Source: Arcticibacter sp. (GTDB taxonomy: Bacteria > Bacteroidota > Bacteroidia > 2-12-FULL-35-15). From it: a stretch of DNA of 64,000 nt. The translations under genes and the position numbers were made by a program. This document shows positions 34,171 to 42,207 of the stretch, piece by piece. A model generated the notes under the pieces. That model was given only the letters and a program-made list of their open reading frames with translations, did no database searches and was not told where the DNA came from. The first letter of the stretch is position 1. The number at the start of each line of letters is the position of its first letter. The stretch lies in assembly GCA_021155045.1 (NCBI GenBank), contig JAJNQB010000010.1, forward strand, positions 62,001-126,000, read 5' to 3'.

Positions 34171-35676
34171 TTATTTAACAGGGATGTTAAAATAATCTAC
34201 TATATCATTTATCATTGTACCAACATATCTCCATTTTTCGTTTTCATTTGATTTTTCTATAGTAGATTTTAATTTTTCCACATACTGTTTGCGTTGCGTG
34301 TATATCCATTGAGAAGCATAATACAAAGCTTTGATAGTCAAATCATTTTCAATGTTTTTGCTCGTACCTGTAGTAAGTTTCTCGTAACGTTTATAACATT
34401 CTTGAATGTTTTCATGTTCTTGTAAAAAGAAATACCCAAGAATTAATGTTGCAAAAAGAGCATCATATAATCTTTGAAATGCTATTTGCTGGTAATTTAC
34501 GAGCAATGATTCAATTTTTTCGATTGCTTTTTTGATGTCTTCTTTTGGTCCAAGAATTAAAAAGCAGCAATAAATGTTGTTTAAATTAATGAATCGAACA
34601 TGTAAACCTTCGTTCCAAATAGGTTTTGCTAAAATATCTTCGCAACGTTTTTTGTAGGAGGCAATTTGTTGTTTTACGTCTTTAGGCAATGATTCATAAT
34701 AATTTTGTTTGTACCCATGGCTGTAATGTGTTACATAATAACTTCCTTGTATGCTCAAATAAATTATTTCGGGAGGAGGAACATAATTTTTCCAAAAACG
34801 CAAAGGTTCTCTTTTTTTAATAAGAGCACTTGCTTCTTTTTGCAAAGAATCTTTATCCAGCTTATAAATAAGGTGTTTTAATTTTAAATAATCAACATTT
34901 AGCTGAATATCATCCGAAAAAGAAAAAATTACGAATGAATTTTTTTCTAACTCATCGATTAGTGAGTCTACTTCTTTTTCAATTGCTTCATCAAAAAAGT
35001 AAGGGTCATTTAAATAATTTAATGTTTGGCAATATGCAAAACGACATAAAAATTGAATGCTTAATGCTTTATGATTTTTGTATTTTTCGTAAAAACTTAA
35101 ATGTTCTTCCATTTCTTTATCTGTAAGTACGCTCTTGCCCTTGTAATTAAGATTTTGTCGCATGTACAAATAAACCTGATTGATAATGTGTTCATATTTT
35201 AAGTATTCACTTATTTGCTGATGATGTTTTATAGCCGCATTTTTATTTTCAATTACATGTGCTTGTTGAGCGTAGTATTTTAAAACAGCAATAGCCGTAT
35301 TGAAGTCTTCAATTTTTTCAGCAACATCCAATAAAATTGCAGCAAGAATATTAGCTTTTTCAAGCTCCCCTTTGTTTATATGCTTTTGAATTCCAGAAAT
35401 ATTATGGGTTAAGTAAGCAGGATGATTTCTACTTAGATAAGAAGTCAATCTAAATGTATAATGAACAAGTTGAAAAAATTTCTTTTTGCTTTTTTCATCT
35501 TTACTTCCATAAACGTCCATACACAAATCATCGGATTCTTTTTGATTCCAATCATCTTTTCTAATTTGAGTAATTAGTTTGTGTGGTAACTCTGCATTAT
35601 TTTCTTTCAAATGAGTTTTAAATTCATTGAAATGAAAATCGTCAAGTAGTAATATTACTTTTTGAATGCTTAACAT
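34171..35676 (-). CDS. conserved helical protein of unknown function
   Basis: I do not recognise this 501-residue protein. It has no signal peptide or membrane helix and looks cytosolic and almost entirely alpha-helical. It is rich in Tyr, Lys and Leu, with patterns that could be degenerate TPR-like hairpins (KGELEKANILAAILLDVAEK, NTAIAVLKYYAQQAHVIENK). The N-terminus LSIQKVILLLDDFHFNEFKTHLKENNAELPHKL looks like a short helical interaction domain. No catalytic motif was found. It stands alone between nth (convergent) and a 307-base intergenic region, and gives no contextual clue to function. Confidence 0.7.
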   Translation of the reverse strand: MLSIQKVILLLDDFHFNEFKTHLKENNAELPHKLITQIRKDDWNQKESDDLCMDVYGSKDEKSKKKFFQLVHYTFRLTSYLSRNHPAYLTHNISGIQKHINKGELEKANILAAILLDVAEKIEDFNTAIAVLKYYAQQAHVIENKNAAIKHHQQISEYLKYEHIINQVYLYMRQNLNYKGKSVLTDKEMEEHLSFYEKYKNHKALSIQFLCRFAYCQTLNYLNDPYFFDEAIEKEVDSLIDELEKNSFVIFSFSDDIQLNVDYLKLKHLIYKLDKDSLQKEASALIKKREPLRFWKNYVPPPEIIYLSIQGSYYVTHYSHGYKQNYYESLPKDVKQQIASYKKRCEDILAKPIWNEGLHVRFINLNNIYCCFLILGPKEDIKKAIEKIESLLVNYQQIAFQRLYDALFATLILGYFFLQEHENIQECYKRYEKLTTGTSKNIENDLTIKALYYASQWIYTQRKQYVEKLKSTIEKSNENEKWRYVGTMINDIVDYFNIPVK

Positions 35677-35983
35677 ATTTTTATTTAGTAGTTTTTTCGA
35701 AGCACAAAGTATAAAAAAAAAGTCATTTTTAAAACATAAAATATTTTTTCATTTTTGTGTCCATCAATAGCTTGTTGTTATTGATAAAGAAGCTTGTTTG
35801 TAAAAAAAATGTTTTTTTTGTTCTGATTTTTTGATTTTTCTGGGATAAAAAAAGTGGATGATAATAGATTTATACCTGAATAAGAGCTTTTTTGCACTCA
35901 ATTAATTTGTCTGATTATGGATTCGAACATAAGCCTTGTAATCATTTTTCATCGGATATAATTTTGTTTCAAAAATAAACCAA
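35677..35983. other. 307-base intergenic region between divergent genes
   Basis: Very AT-rich. It contains a small inverted repeat (atcaata, 9-base loop, tattgat) at 35763-35785, homopolymer A/T tracts around 35810-35850, and the promoter listed at 35935-35966. I see no gene, no RNA structure of a known class and no coding frame in it. Confidence 0.6.
35935..35966 (+). promoter_or_regulatory. Bacteroidota-type promoter for the T9SS alpha/beta hydrolase
   Basis: CTTG, 20 bases, then TAATTTTG, a full -7 match. The start codon is 17 bases beyond the -7 element, so the leader would be very short. Confidence 0.6.
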
Positions 35984-37366
35984 ATGAAAAAAAATAGAAA
36001 CATATTATTATCGTTGTTATTTATAGCAGCGTTTTATTCTAACGCTCAACCTTACCAAATTGGTCATGTACAAATAACATATACAGACCCTGCTAGGGCG
36101 AGTAGAAGTATTCAGACAGAAATATACTATCCAACTACTACTGCCGGAACAAGTGTTCCTGTTTCATTCGGACAATTTCCTTTAATTGTTTTTGGGCATG
36201 GTTTTGTAATGACATGGGATGCTTACCAAAATATTTGGGACGATTTAGTACCACAAGGATATATTATTGCCTTTCCAAGAACAGAAGGGAATTTTTCTCC
36301 TAATCACGGTGAGTTTGGAAAAGACCTTGCTTTTCTTGTTACCAAAATGCAGAGTGAAAGTGCAACAAATTCTGCTTCGCTTTTTTATAACCATATTAAT
36401 TTAAAATCTGCAATAATGGGACATTCTATGGGGGGAGGCAGTTCTTTTCTAGCAGCAAAAAATAATACTTCTATTACAACAATGGTTTCTTTTGCTGCAG
36501 CAAATACTACTCCTTCATCCATTACAGCAGCGCAAAATGTTTCTGTTCCAAGCTTAATTTTTTCAGGACAAAACGATTGTGTTGCCCCTGCTAATCAACA
36601 TCAAACTCCAATGTACGATTCGTTAAATTCATCGTGTAAAACGTTTATCAGCATAAAAGGTGCTGCGCATTGTGAGTTTGCAAACAATAATTTTAATTGC
36701 AGTTTCGGACAATCTACTTGTACTCCCGCACCCACCATTACAAGAGCTCAACAGCAAGATGTTACTTCTGATTTTCTAAAATTATGGTTGGCGTATTATT
36801 TAAAAGATGATTGCAATGCTAAAACTATTTTTAATGATTCACTTTCAGCTTCAGCTCGAATTAATTACCAACAAGCTTGTGTTGTATATAGCAATCCTGT
36901 AATAACACAAATGGGTTCAATCTTGCAATCTACTTCTGCAAATACTTATCAATGGTATTTGAATGGAAATCCTATTTCAGGAGCCAATTCACAAACCTAT
37001 ACTTTTAGTTCTTCTGGCAACTATTCGGTAGAAGTTACGTACGGTGATAATTGCCCTTATGTGTCTAACACTATTAATATAATGGCAACATCCATTCTGA
37101 ATGAAGAAGCAAGTTTGATATTTAATATTTATCCAAACCCAACATCTGATTTAATTAATATAGAATACATTTCAAATAAAAATGTTGAACCTGTTTTAGA
37201 AATTAAAAATGTTTTAGGGCAAATCATTTTTACAGAACGATTAGCTCTTAATAATTCTTCTGTAAAAATAAGTAGAGTTGAATTGGCAAATTTTGAGAGC
37301 GGAATTTATTTTGTCTATTTGAATGTTGAAGAGCAAACAATAGTTAAGAAAATAATAAAAAAATAA
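35984..37366 (+). CDS. T9SS-exported alpha/beta hydrolase (polyester-hydrolase/chlorophyllase-like)
   Basis: Secreted protein of 460 residues with signal peptide NILLSLLFIAAFYSNAQ. The hydrolase domain spans about 23-295, with an oxyanion strand PLIVFGHGF, nucleophile elbow GHSMGGGSS (S148), acid GQNDC (D198) and histidine AAHCE (H229). The GHSMGGGSS elbow and the mobile IYYP-type N-terminal strand resemble dienelactone, PAF-acetyl and polyester hydrolases. Residues about 300-365 form an Ig-like domain (YQWYLNGNPISGANSQTYTF). The last 80 residues are a type A T9SS sorting domain (FNIYPNPTSDLINIEY). An extracellular esterase acting on polymer or lipid is a reasonable inference. The substrate is unknown. 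Confidence 0.85.
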   Translation: MKKNRNILLSLLFIAAFYSNAQPYQIGHVQITYTDPARASRSIQTEIYYPTTTAGTSVPVSFGQFPLIVFGHGFVMTWDAYQNIWDDLVPQGYIIAFPRTEGNFSPNHGEFGKDLAFLVTKMQSESATNSASLFYNHINLKSAIMGHSMGGGSSFLAAKNNTSITTMVSFAAANTTPSSITAAQNVSVPSLIFSGQNDCVAPANQHQTPMYDSLNSSCKTFISIKGAAHCEFANNNFNCSFGQSTCTPAPTITRAQQQDVTSDFLKLWLAYYLKDDCNAKTIFNDSLSASARINYQQACVVYSNPVITQMGSILQSTSANTYQWYLNGNPISGANSQTYTFSSSGNYSVEVTYGDNCPYVSNTINIMATSILNEEASLIFNIYPNPTSDLINIEYISNKNVEPVLEIKNVLGQIIFTERLALNNSSVKISRVELANFESGIYFVYLNVEEQTIVKKIIKK

Positions 37367-37385
37367 TTTTTTGTTGGGTGCGATT

Positions 37386-37417
37386 AGCTCGTTTGTTCTT
37401 TTGAACAGCGAGCTTTT
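37386..37417 (+). terminator. rho-independent terminator of the alpha/beta hydrolase gene
   Basis: The arms agctcg-ttt-gttc and gaac-ag-cgagct form a hairpin with a small internal loop and a 4-base cap, followed by a short T-run on the plus strand. Confidence 0.75.
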
Positions 37418-37423
37418 CCATTT

Positions 37424-38098
37424 TTAAGAAATTCGCCAATCTATAGGCTGTATATTTTGGTGTTCCAAAATTTTATTTGTTTTCGAAAAATGTTTGCAAC
37501 CAAAGAAAGCACCACGAGCTAGAGGCGAAGGGTGTGCTGCTTTCAAAATGAAATGTTTATTAAGGTCAATTAAATTTTCTTTTGTTTGAGCAAAATTGCC
37601 CCAAAGCAAAAAAACAATTCCTTTTTTATTGTCTGAAATCGACTTAATAACGGCATCCGTAAATTTTTCCCAGCCTTTTTTTTGGTGCGAACCAGGATGA
37701 TTTGCTCTTACAGTTAATGTTGCATTCAAAAGCAGAACACCTTGCTTTGCCCAGGGCTCTAAATTACCTGTTGAAGCTATAGGGATATTTAAATCGGATA
37801 ATAGCTCTTTGAAAACATTATTTAAAGAAGGGGGTTTTGCTATTCCTGTACTAACAGAAAAACATAAACCATTTGCTTGTCCTTGCCCATGATAAGGGTC
37901 TTGACCTATTATTACCGCTTTTAGTTTGTCAAAAGGAGTATGGTCAAAAGCCGAAAATATTTGATTACCAGGAGGATATACTATATATTTTGCCTTTTCT
38001 TCTTGTAAAAATTGTTTTAAACTTTTAAAATATTCGGCTTCAAATTCCTTTTCCAATAACACTTTCCAGCTTTCGTGAATATTAATATATCGACTCAT
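37424..38098 (-). CDS. ung: uracil-DNA glycosylase (family 1)
   Basis: DNA-repair enzyme of 224 residues that excises uracil from DNA. The water-activating loop is GQDPYHG at residues 65-71 (D67). LLLNATLTVRANHPGSHQKKGWEKF carries the Ser-Pro and uracil-recognition region, and the DNA-intercalating loop is AHPSPLARGAFFGCKHFSKTN (H189). All catalytic elements are present and the length is normal. A TATTTTTG -7-like element lies at 38126-38133 on the minus strand, with a TTTG further upstream at slightly long spacing. Confidence 0.97.
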   Translation of the reverse strand: MSRYINIHESWKVLLEKEFEAEYFKSLKQFLQEEKAKYIVYPPGNQIFSAFDHTPFDKLKAVIIGQDPYHGQGQANGLCFSVSTGIAKPPSLNNVFKELLSDLNIPIASTGNLEPWAKQGVLLLNATLTVRANHPGSHQKKGWEKFTDAVIKSISDNKKGIVFLLWGNFAQTKENLIDLNKHFILKAAHPSPLARGAFFGCKHFSKTNKILEHQNIQPIDWRIS

Positions 38099-38177
38099 AA
38101 TCTGCTATTTTACTTCTTTGGATTTCAAAAATAGGGTTAAAATACTTTATTATGTGCAAAAAATATTTTAAATGAAG

Positions 38178-38208
38178 TTTGTATAATTTAAGAATTCTCA
38201 TAACTTTG
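38178..38208 (+). promoter_or_regulatory. perfect Bacteroidota-type promoter for the micro-lipoprotein pair
   Basis: TTTG, 19 bases, then TAACTTTG, an exact match to the Bacteroidota consensus. It rules out the longer reading frame that would begin at 38179, because transcription should start near 38214. Confidence 0.8.
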
Positions 38209-38241
38209 CAATTCATTATGTATCAAAAGACAAACAAAAAC

Positions 38242-38394
38242 ATGAAAAAGTTTCTTTTATTTTTTGCCTCAGCAGTAATATTAAGTGGTATGTTAAGTTC
38301 TTGCCGTAGTCATGAACGTTGCGCTGCTTATGGAAAAATCAATAAAATTGAAACTGCAAAACCATTTTTGGATAAGTCCGAAAAATCTATCTAA
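38242..38394 (+). CDS. micro-lipoprotein A (50 residues, CxSHxxCAAY motif)
   Basis: Small exported lipoprotein. The start at 38242 is chosen because the promoter -7 element ends at 38208 and MKKFLLFFASAVILSGMLSSC is a clean lipoprotein signal with lipid-modified Cys at 21. The mature part of 30 residues begins CRSHERCAAYGKI. The next gene encodes an even shorter protein with the related start CKSHGGCAAYSKA, so the two are paralogues sharing C-[RK]-S-H-x2-C-A-A-Y. I do not know a function for this family. The Cys/His spacing could bind a metal or heme-like ligand, but that is speculation. Confidence 0.75.
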   Translation: MKKFLLFFASAVILSGMLSSCRSHERCAAYGKINKIETAKPFLDKSEKSI

Positions 38395-38418
38395 CTCCTT
38401 ATTCCTAAAACTTTACAG

Positions 38419-38550
38419 ATGAAAAAAATCTTATCACTATTAGCATTAGCAATGATTTTCACCGTATTTGTTTCATCTTGTAAATCACATGGCGGTTGTG
38501 CTGCATATTCTAAAGCAGACGCTCCTGTAAAACAAACAAAAAATTTATAA
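38419..38550 (+). CDS. micro-lipoprotein B (43 residues, CxSHxxCAAY motif)
   Basis: Short gene not captured by ordinary length cut-offs. It reads MKKILSLLALAMIFTVF, then VSSC (lipid-modified Cys at 21), then the mature 23 residues starting CKSHGGCAAYSKAD. The signal peptide, lipobox and CxSHxxCAAY motif repeat those of the gene 24 bases upstream. A terminator hairpin follows at 38566, and the strong promoter at 38178 would drive both, so this is a complete two-gene transcription unit. Its function is unknown. Confidence 0.75.
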   Translation: MKKILSLLALAMIFTVFVSSCKSHGGCAAYSKADAPVKQTKNL

Positions 38551-38565
38551 GTTACATATTTTAAC

Positions 38566-38604
38566 AAAAACTCTTCTGGAATCGAATCCTAGGAGAGTTT
38601 TTTG
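38566..38604 (+). terminator. rho-independent terminator of the micro-lipoprotein operon
   Basis: The arms aaaaactcttctgga and tcctaggagagttttt form a long, slightly imperfect hairpin ending in a T-run, 16 bases after the second stop codon. Confidence 0.8.
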
Positions 38605-38626
38605 TTTTCAGAATATAAATTGAAAT

Positions 38627-39037
38627 TTAATAATTAAATAGCACAGTTTGTTTTAATTCTGCATTTAAACTTTTTGCAACAGGGCAAGTATGCGCAGCAT
38701 GTTCAAGTAATTCTTTTTCTTTATCAGAATAAGAAACCTTAGGCATAGTAAATTCAACAATGATTTCGCCCACTCTTCTCGGATTACTTTCCATAATTTT
38801 AGTAATCTCAATTGTTGTTCCATCAATGGAAATATTATGCCTTCCAGCAACAATTCCCATAATAGTTAGCATACAACATCCGAGTGAAGTTGCAAGTAAA
38901 TCAGTAGGTGAAAAAGCCTCTCCTTTTCCGTTGTTATCTGTAGGAGCATCTGTAATTATAGATTGTCCTGATTGCAGGTGAGTAGCAGATGTTCTGAGAC
39001 TTCCGTTGTAAACAATTTTTGAGGTTTTCATTGGCAA
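38627..39037 (-). CDS. OsmC/Ohr-family peroxidase-like protein
   Basis: Cytosolic protein of 136 residues of the OsmC family, which reduces organic hydroperoxides or handles thiol stress. The two redox Cys are both present: one in the central-helix segment ATSLGCCMLTIMG and one in AAHTCPVAKSLN. The spacing fits the YhfA-like OsmC subgroup rather than Ohr. The reading frame starts at 39037, and a second ATG two codons later (39031) is equally possible. The divergent barrel-like gene lies immediately upstream. Confidence 0.92.
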   Translation of the reverse strand: MPMKTSKIVYNGSLRTSATHLQSGQSIITDAPTDNNGKGEAFSPTDLLATSLGCCMLTIMGIVAGRHNISIDGTTIEITKIMESNPRRVGEIIVEFTMPKVSYSDKEKELLEHAAHTCPVAKSLNAELKQTVLFNY

Positions 39038-39042
39038 AACAA

Positions 39043-39076
39043 ATTGATGATTTTTGCGTTATAATTCTTACATTTG
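39043..39076 (+). promoter_or_regulatory. putative promoter for the barrel-like gene
   Basis: ATTG, 22 bases, then TACATTTG, a full -7 match with slightly long spacing. It supports the ATG at 39096 over the one at 39054, which lies upstream of the -7 element. Confidence 0.45.
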
Positions 39077-39095
39077 TGGTAGTAAAGGTAATACA

Positions 39096-39869
39096 ATGTT
39101 TAAAAATAAAATCACTTTTATTATTTTATCTCTTTTTTCGATTCAGCTCGTTGGGCAGGAGTTGAAAGATGACTTAACGCGTTTGCAAAATGGAGAAGAT
39201 TTAAATGTGTTATACAGAAATGAATCTACTTTTGGATTTTATGTTCATTCCGCAGGTGGTTTTGGATTATCCTATCGAAGAGGCAAACATGTTACAGGTA
39301 AACGTAAAAAAATGTTTGAGGTTGATGTCCAAAATTTTAAACATGCAAAAGAGGTAAAAAGCGTAAACTCCTACTATGAAAACTCAAAAGGATTTGTTTA
39401 TGGCAAATTAAATTCATTTTTAATTGTGCGTCCAGGCGTTGGTTTTCAAAATGTTTTGTATCAAAAAGGAGACAAAAAAAGTGTAGAAATTAGAGCACAT
39501 ACATTTATTGGTTTAGATTTAACGTTAGCAAAACCTGTTTACTTAGAAATTATTAAACCTACTTCCGACCCTCTTATTTATACAATTTCTACCGAAAAAT
39601 ATAACCCAGATATGCATTTTACGAATAATATTTATGGGAAAGCCCCTTTCTTTAAAGGGTTAGATAAGACAACAATTCATCCTGGATTATATGCAAAATT
39701 TGCTTTAAGTTTTGAATATGCTGATAGATACAATTCAATCAAAGCTATTGAAGTGGGTTCAGTAGTAGATGCTTATCCATGGGTGTTGCCGATGATGGCT
39801 TACAACACCAATCAACAAGTATATGTTCAATTATACTTGAAATTTATGTTTGGAAAAAAATGGTTCTAA
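39096..39869 (+). CDS. small outer-membrane beta-barrel-like protein, unknown function
   Basis: Exported protein of 257 residues starting at 39096 (signal peptide ITFIILSLFSIQLVGQ). An in-frame ATG at 39054 precedes the likely promoter and is rejected. The sequence has alternating amphipathic strands (STFGFYVHSAGGFGLSYRRG, FLIVRPGVGFQNVLYQKG, YVQLYLKFMFGKKWF). The C-terminal strand ends in Phe, as barrel proteins often do. Conserved Bacteroidota proteins of this general appearance exist, but I cannot name the family. lipA follows after about 50 bases and may share the transcript. Confidence 0.7.
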   Translation: MFKNKITFIILSLFSIQLVGQELKDDLTRLQNGEDLNVLYRNESTFGFYVHSAGGFGLSYRRGKHVTGKRKKMFEVDVQNFKHAKEVKSVNSYYENSKGFVYGKLNSFLIVRPGVGFQNVLYQKGDKKSVEIRAHTFIGLDLTLAKPVYLEIIKPTSDPLIYTISTEKYNPDMHFTNNIYGKAPFFKGLDKTTIHPGLYAKFALSFEYADRYNSIKAIEVGSVVDAYPWVLPMMAYNTNQQVYVQLYLKFMFGKKWF

Positions 39870-39918
39870 ACAAACAACAAATTATTTATGTTGTAAAATA
39901 GATTAAAGAAAAATTAAA

Positions 39919-40797
39919 ATGTCTGAAAGTACAATCGATATAAAAGAAGAAAAGCAATTTGCTCGTAAGCCAGATTGGTTGCGTGTTAAATTGCCTACAG
40001 GAAAAGAATATGCACAAGTTCGCCAAATAGTTTCAACTCATAAATTGCATACTATCTGCGAAAGTGGAAATTGTCCAAATATGGGCGAATGTTGGGGAGC
40101 AGGAACTGCAACATTTATGATTTTAGGAAATATTTGTACGCGCTCTTGTGGTTTTTGTGCTGTTGCAACAGGAAGACCAAAAGCTGTTGATTTGCAAGAA
40201 CCAGAAAGAGTGGCTGAATCTGTACGATTAATGAACATTAAGCATTGCGTAATAACTTCTGTTGATAGAGATGATTTAAAAGATGGAGGAGCAAGTATTT
40301 GGGTAGAAACGATTAATGCAATACGTAGAGTTAGTCCTCAAACTAAATTTGAAACACTCATTCCAGACTTTCAAGGCAAATGGGATAACCTTCAAAAAAT
40401 AATAGATGTAAACCCTGATATTGTTTCTCATAACTTAGAAACAGTTCGCAGGCTTACAAAACAAGTTCGAATTCAAGCAAAGTACGATAGGAGTTTAGAA
40501 GTAATAAAAAAATTGCATGATGCTGGTGTAAAAACAAAATCAGGTATTATGCTTGGCTTGGGTGAAACAGAAGAAGAAATTTATGAAACAATGGATGATT
40601 TGCGAACTGCTGGTTGCGATGTTTTAACTATGGGGCAATACTTACAACCAACTCCCAAACATTTGCCAGTAGCAGAATTTATTCGTCCAGAAGCGTTTGC
40701 AAAACATAAACAAATAGGATTAAGTAAAGGATTTCGCTTTGTAGAAAGTGGTCCTTTAGTTAGATCATCTTACCATGCTGAAAAGCATATTTTCTAA
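39919..40797 (+). CDS. lipA: lipoyl synthase
   Basis: Radical-SAM enzyme of 292 residues that inserts two sulfurs into protein-bound octanoyl groups. The auxiliary cluster is C-x4-C-x5-C (C47, C52, C58 in CESGNCPNMGEC) and the radical-SAM cluster is C-x3-C-x2-C (C73, C77, C80 in CTRSCGFC). Conserved segments such as SVDRDDLKDGG and the C-terminal GPLVRSSYHAE are present. It matures the E2 subunits that work with E1 proteins like the one at the left edge. mazG starts 3 bases after the stop codon. Confidence 0.98.
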   Translation: MSESTIDIKEEKQFARKPDWLRVKLPTGKEYAQVRQIVSTHKLHTICESGNCPNMGECWGAGTATFMILGNICTRSCGFCAVATGRPKAVDLQEPERVAESVRLMNIKHCVITSVDRDDLKDGGASIWVETINAIRRVSPQTKFETLIPDFQGKWDNLQKIIDVNPDIVSHNLETVRRLTKQVRIQAKYDRSLEVIKKLHDAGVKTKSGIMLGLGETEEEIYETMDDLRTAGCDVLTMGQYLQPTPKHLPVAEFIRPEAFAKHKQIGLSKGFRFVESGPLVRSSYHAEKHIF

Positions 40798-40800
40798 TTT

Positions 40801-41574
40801 ATGGAAGAGAAATTAAAAGCATTTGAGCGTTTACTCAATATCATGGATGAGTTACGCGAAAAATGCCCTTGGGATAAAAAACAAACTATTGAAAGCATCA
40901 GACATCTTACAATTGAAGAAACCTACGAGCTTTCTGATGCTATTCTTGATAGCGATTTAAAAAATGTCAAAAAAGAGTTGGGAGATATTTTATTGCATAT
41001 TGTTTTTTATGCGAGAATCGCTTCCGAAACTAATGAATTTAATATCACCGATGTAATTAATTCTCTTTGCGAAAAATTGATTCATCGTCATCCACATATT
41101 TATGGCGATGTAAAAGTTGATAACGAAGAACAAGTAAAAGAAAATTGGGAAAAATTAAAATTGAAAGAAAAAGAAGGAAATAAATCTGTTTTGGGTGGCG
41201 TTCCTAAATCTTTGCCATCATTAATTAAAGCTTCCCGTATTCAAGAAAAAGCTCGTGCTGTTGGTTTTGACTGGGATAAAAAAGAACAAGTGTGGGAAAA
41301 AGTACAAGAAGAAATAGGGGAATTTAAAAATGAAGTAGATTCCAGTGCTTCAAAAGAAAAAATTGAGAATGAATTTGGAGATGTTTTATTTTCACTTATA
41401 AATTATGCTCGTTTTATGGATATTAATCCAGAAGATGCTTTGGAAAAAACAAACAGAAAATTTATCAAGCGTTTTCAATACTTAGAATCAGAAGCTGCAA
41501 AAAACGGGAAACAACTCAGTGAAATGACACTTGCTGAAATGGATGTATATTGGAATAAAGCAAAAGAATTATAA
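40801..41574 (+). CDS. mazG: nucleoside triphosphate pyrophosphohydrolase
   Basis: Housecleaning enzyme of 257 residues that hydrolyses (d)NTPs to NMP and pyrophosphate. Two tandem MazG domains are visible. The N-terminal one has CPWDKKQTIESIRHLTIEET and EETYELSDAI, and KKELGDILLHIVFYA; the C-terminal one has EEIGEFKNEV and NEFGDVLFSLINYAR, each with the ExxE...ExxD metal motif. The length is normal. It begins 3 bases after lipA, and acpH follows after 18 bases, so these are probably one transcript. Confidence 0.96.
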   Translation: MEEKLKAFERLLNIMDELREKCPWDKKQTIESIRHLTIEETYELSDAILDSDLKNVKKELGDILLHIVFYARIASETNEFNITDVINSLCEKLIHRHPHIYGDVKVDNEEQVKENWEKLKLKEKEGNKSVLGGVPKSLPSLIKASRIQEKARAVGFDWDKKEQVWEKVQEEIGEFKNEVDSSASKEKIENEFGDVLFSLINYARFMDINPEDALEKTNRKFIKRFQYLESEAAKNGKQLSEMTLAEMDVYWNKAKEL

Positions 41575-41592
41575 TTTTCGTAATAAAATTTC

Positions 41593-42174
41593 ATGAATTT
41601 TTTATCACATCTTTATTTGTCGGGCGACTCCGAAGGATTGCTAATTGGCAATTTTATTGCCGATTCGGTTAAAGGAAGTGATTTCAAAAAATATCCTGAA
41701 GAGATACAAGAAGGAATTATCCTTCATCGAAAAATAGACACATATACCGATGCTCACGAAATTGTTGAACAGAGTAAACAGCGATTAAGAAATAAATATA
41801 GAAAATACGCAAGTGTAATTGTAGATGTTTATTACGACCATTTTTTGGCTGCAAACTGGGAAAAATATTCTCATAAAAAATTAAATGATTTTGCTCAACA
41901 TACTTACACTATAATTGAAAATAACTCTGAACTGCTTCCGCATAAATCAACTATGTTTAAACATTACATGATTAAATATGATATACTTGTTGCGTATTCA
42001 AAACTTGAAGGGATTGATCGTGTGATGCAAGGAATGGCAAAAAGAGCAACGTTTAATTCTAGTATGGAATTGTCCATTAATGAATTAAAAGAACATTATC
42101 ATTTATTTGAAAATGAGTTTATGTTATTTTTTCCTGAACTTCAATCTTATGTTGATTCTCAAATTGTAAAATAA
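41593..42174 (+). CDS. acpH: ACP phosphodiesterase-like protein (AcpH/DUF479)
   Basis: Protein of 193 residues matching the AcpH family, which removes 4'-phosphopantetheine from acyl carrier protein. The N-terminal MNFLSHLYLSGDSEGLLIGNFIADSVKG and the HD-like pattern GIILHRKIDTYTDAHE and VDVYYDHFLAANW carry the conserved metal-binding His and Asp residues. It is one of a co-directional run of metabolic genes. The family assignment is good. The in vivo substrate is assumed from relatives. Confidence 0.9.
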   Translation: MNFLSHLYLSGDSEGLLIGNFIADSVKGSDFKKYPEEIQEGIILHRKIDTYTDAHEIVEQSKQRLRNKYRKYASVIVDVYYDHFLAANWEKYSHKKLNDFAQHTYTIIENNSELLPHKSTMFKHYMIKYDILVAYSKLEGIDRVMQGMAKRATFNSSMELSINELKEHYHLFENEFMLFFPELQSYVDSQIVK

Positions 42175-42207
42175 ATAGTAAATTTATCATGCATAAAAAA
42201 TAAAAAT

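Noticed and set aside
38179..38241. Longer N-terminus of micro-lipoprotein A beginning at 38179
   Set aside because: A perfect promoter occupies 38178-38208, and the extension would place the signal peptide in the middle of the protein.
39054..39095. Upstream start of the barrel-like gene at 39054
   Set aside because: It lies before the -7 element and adds residues before the signal peptide.
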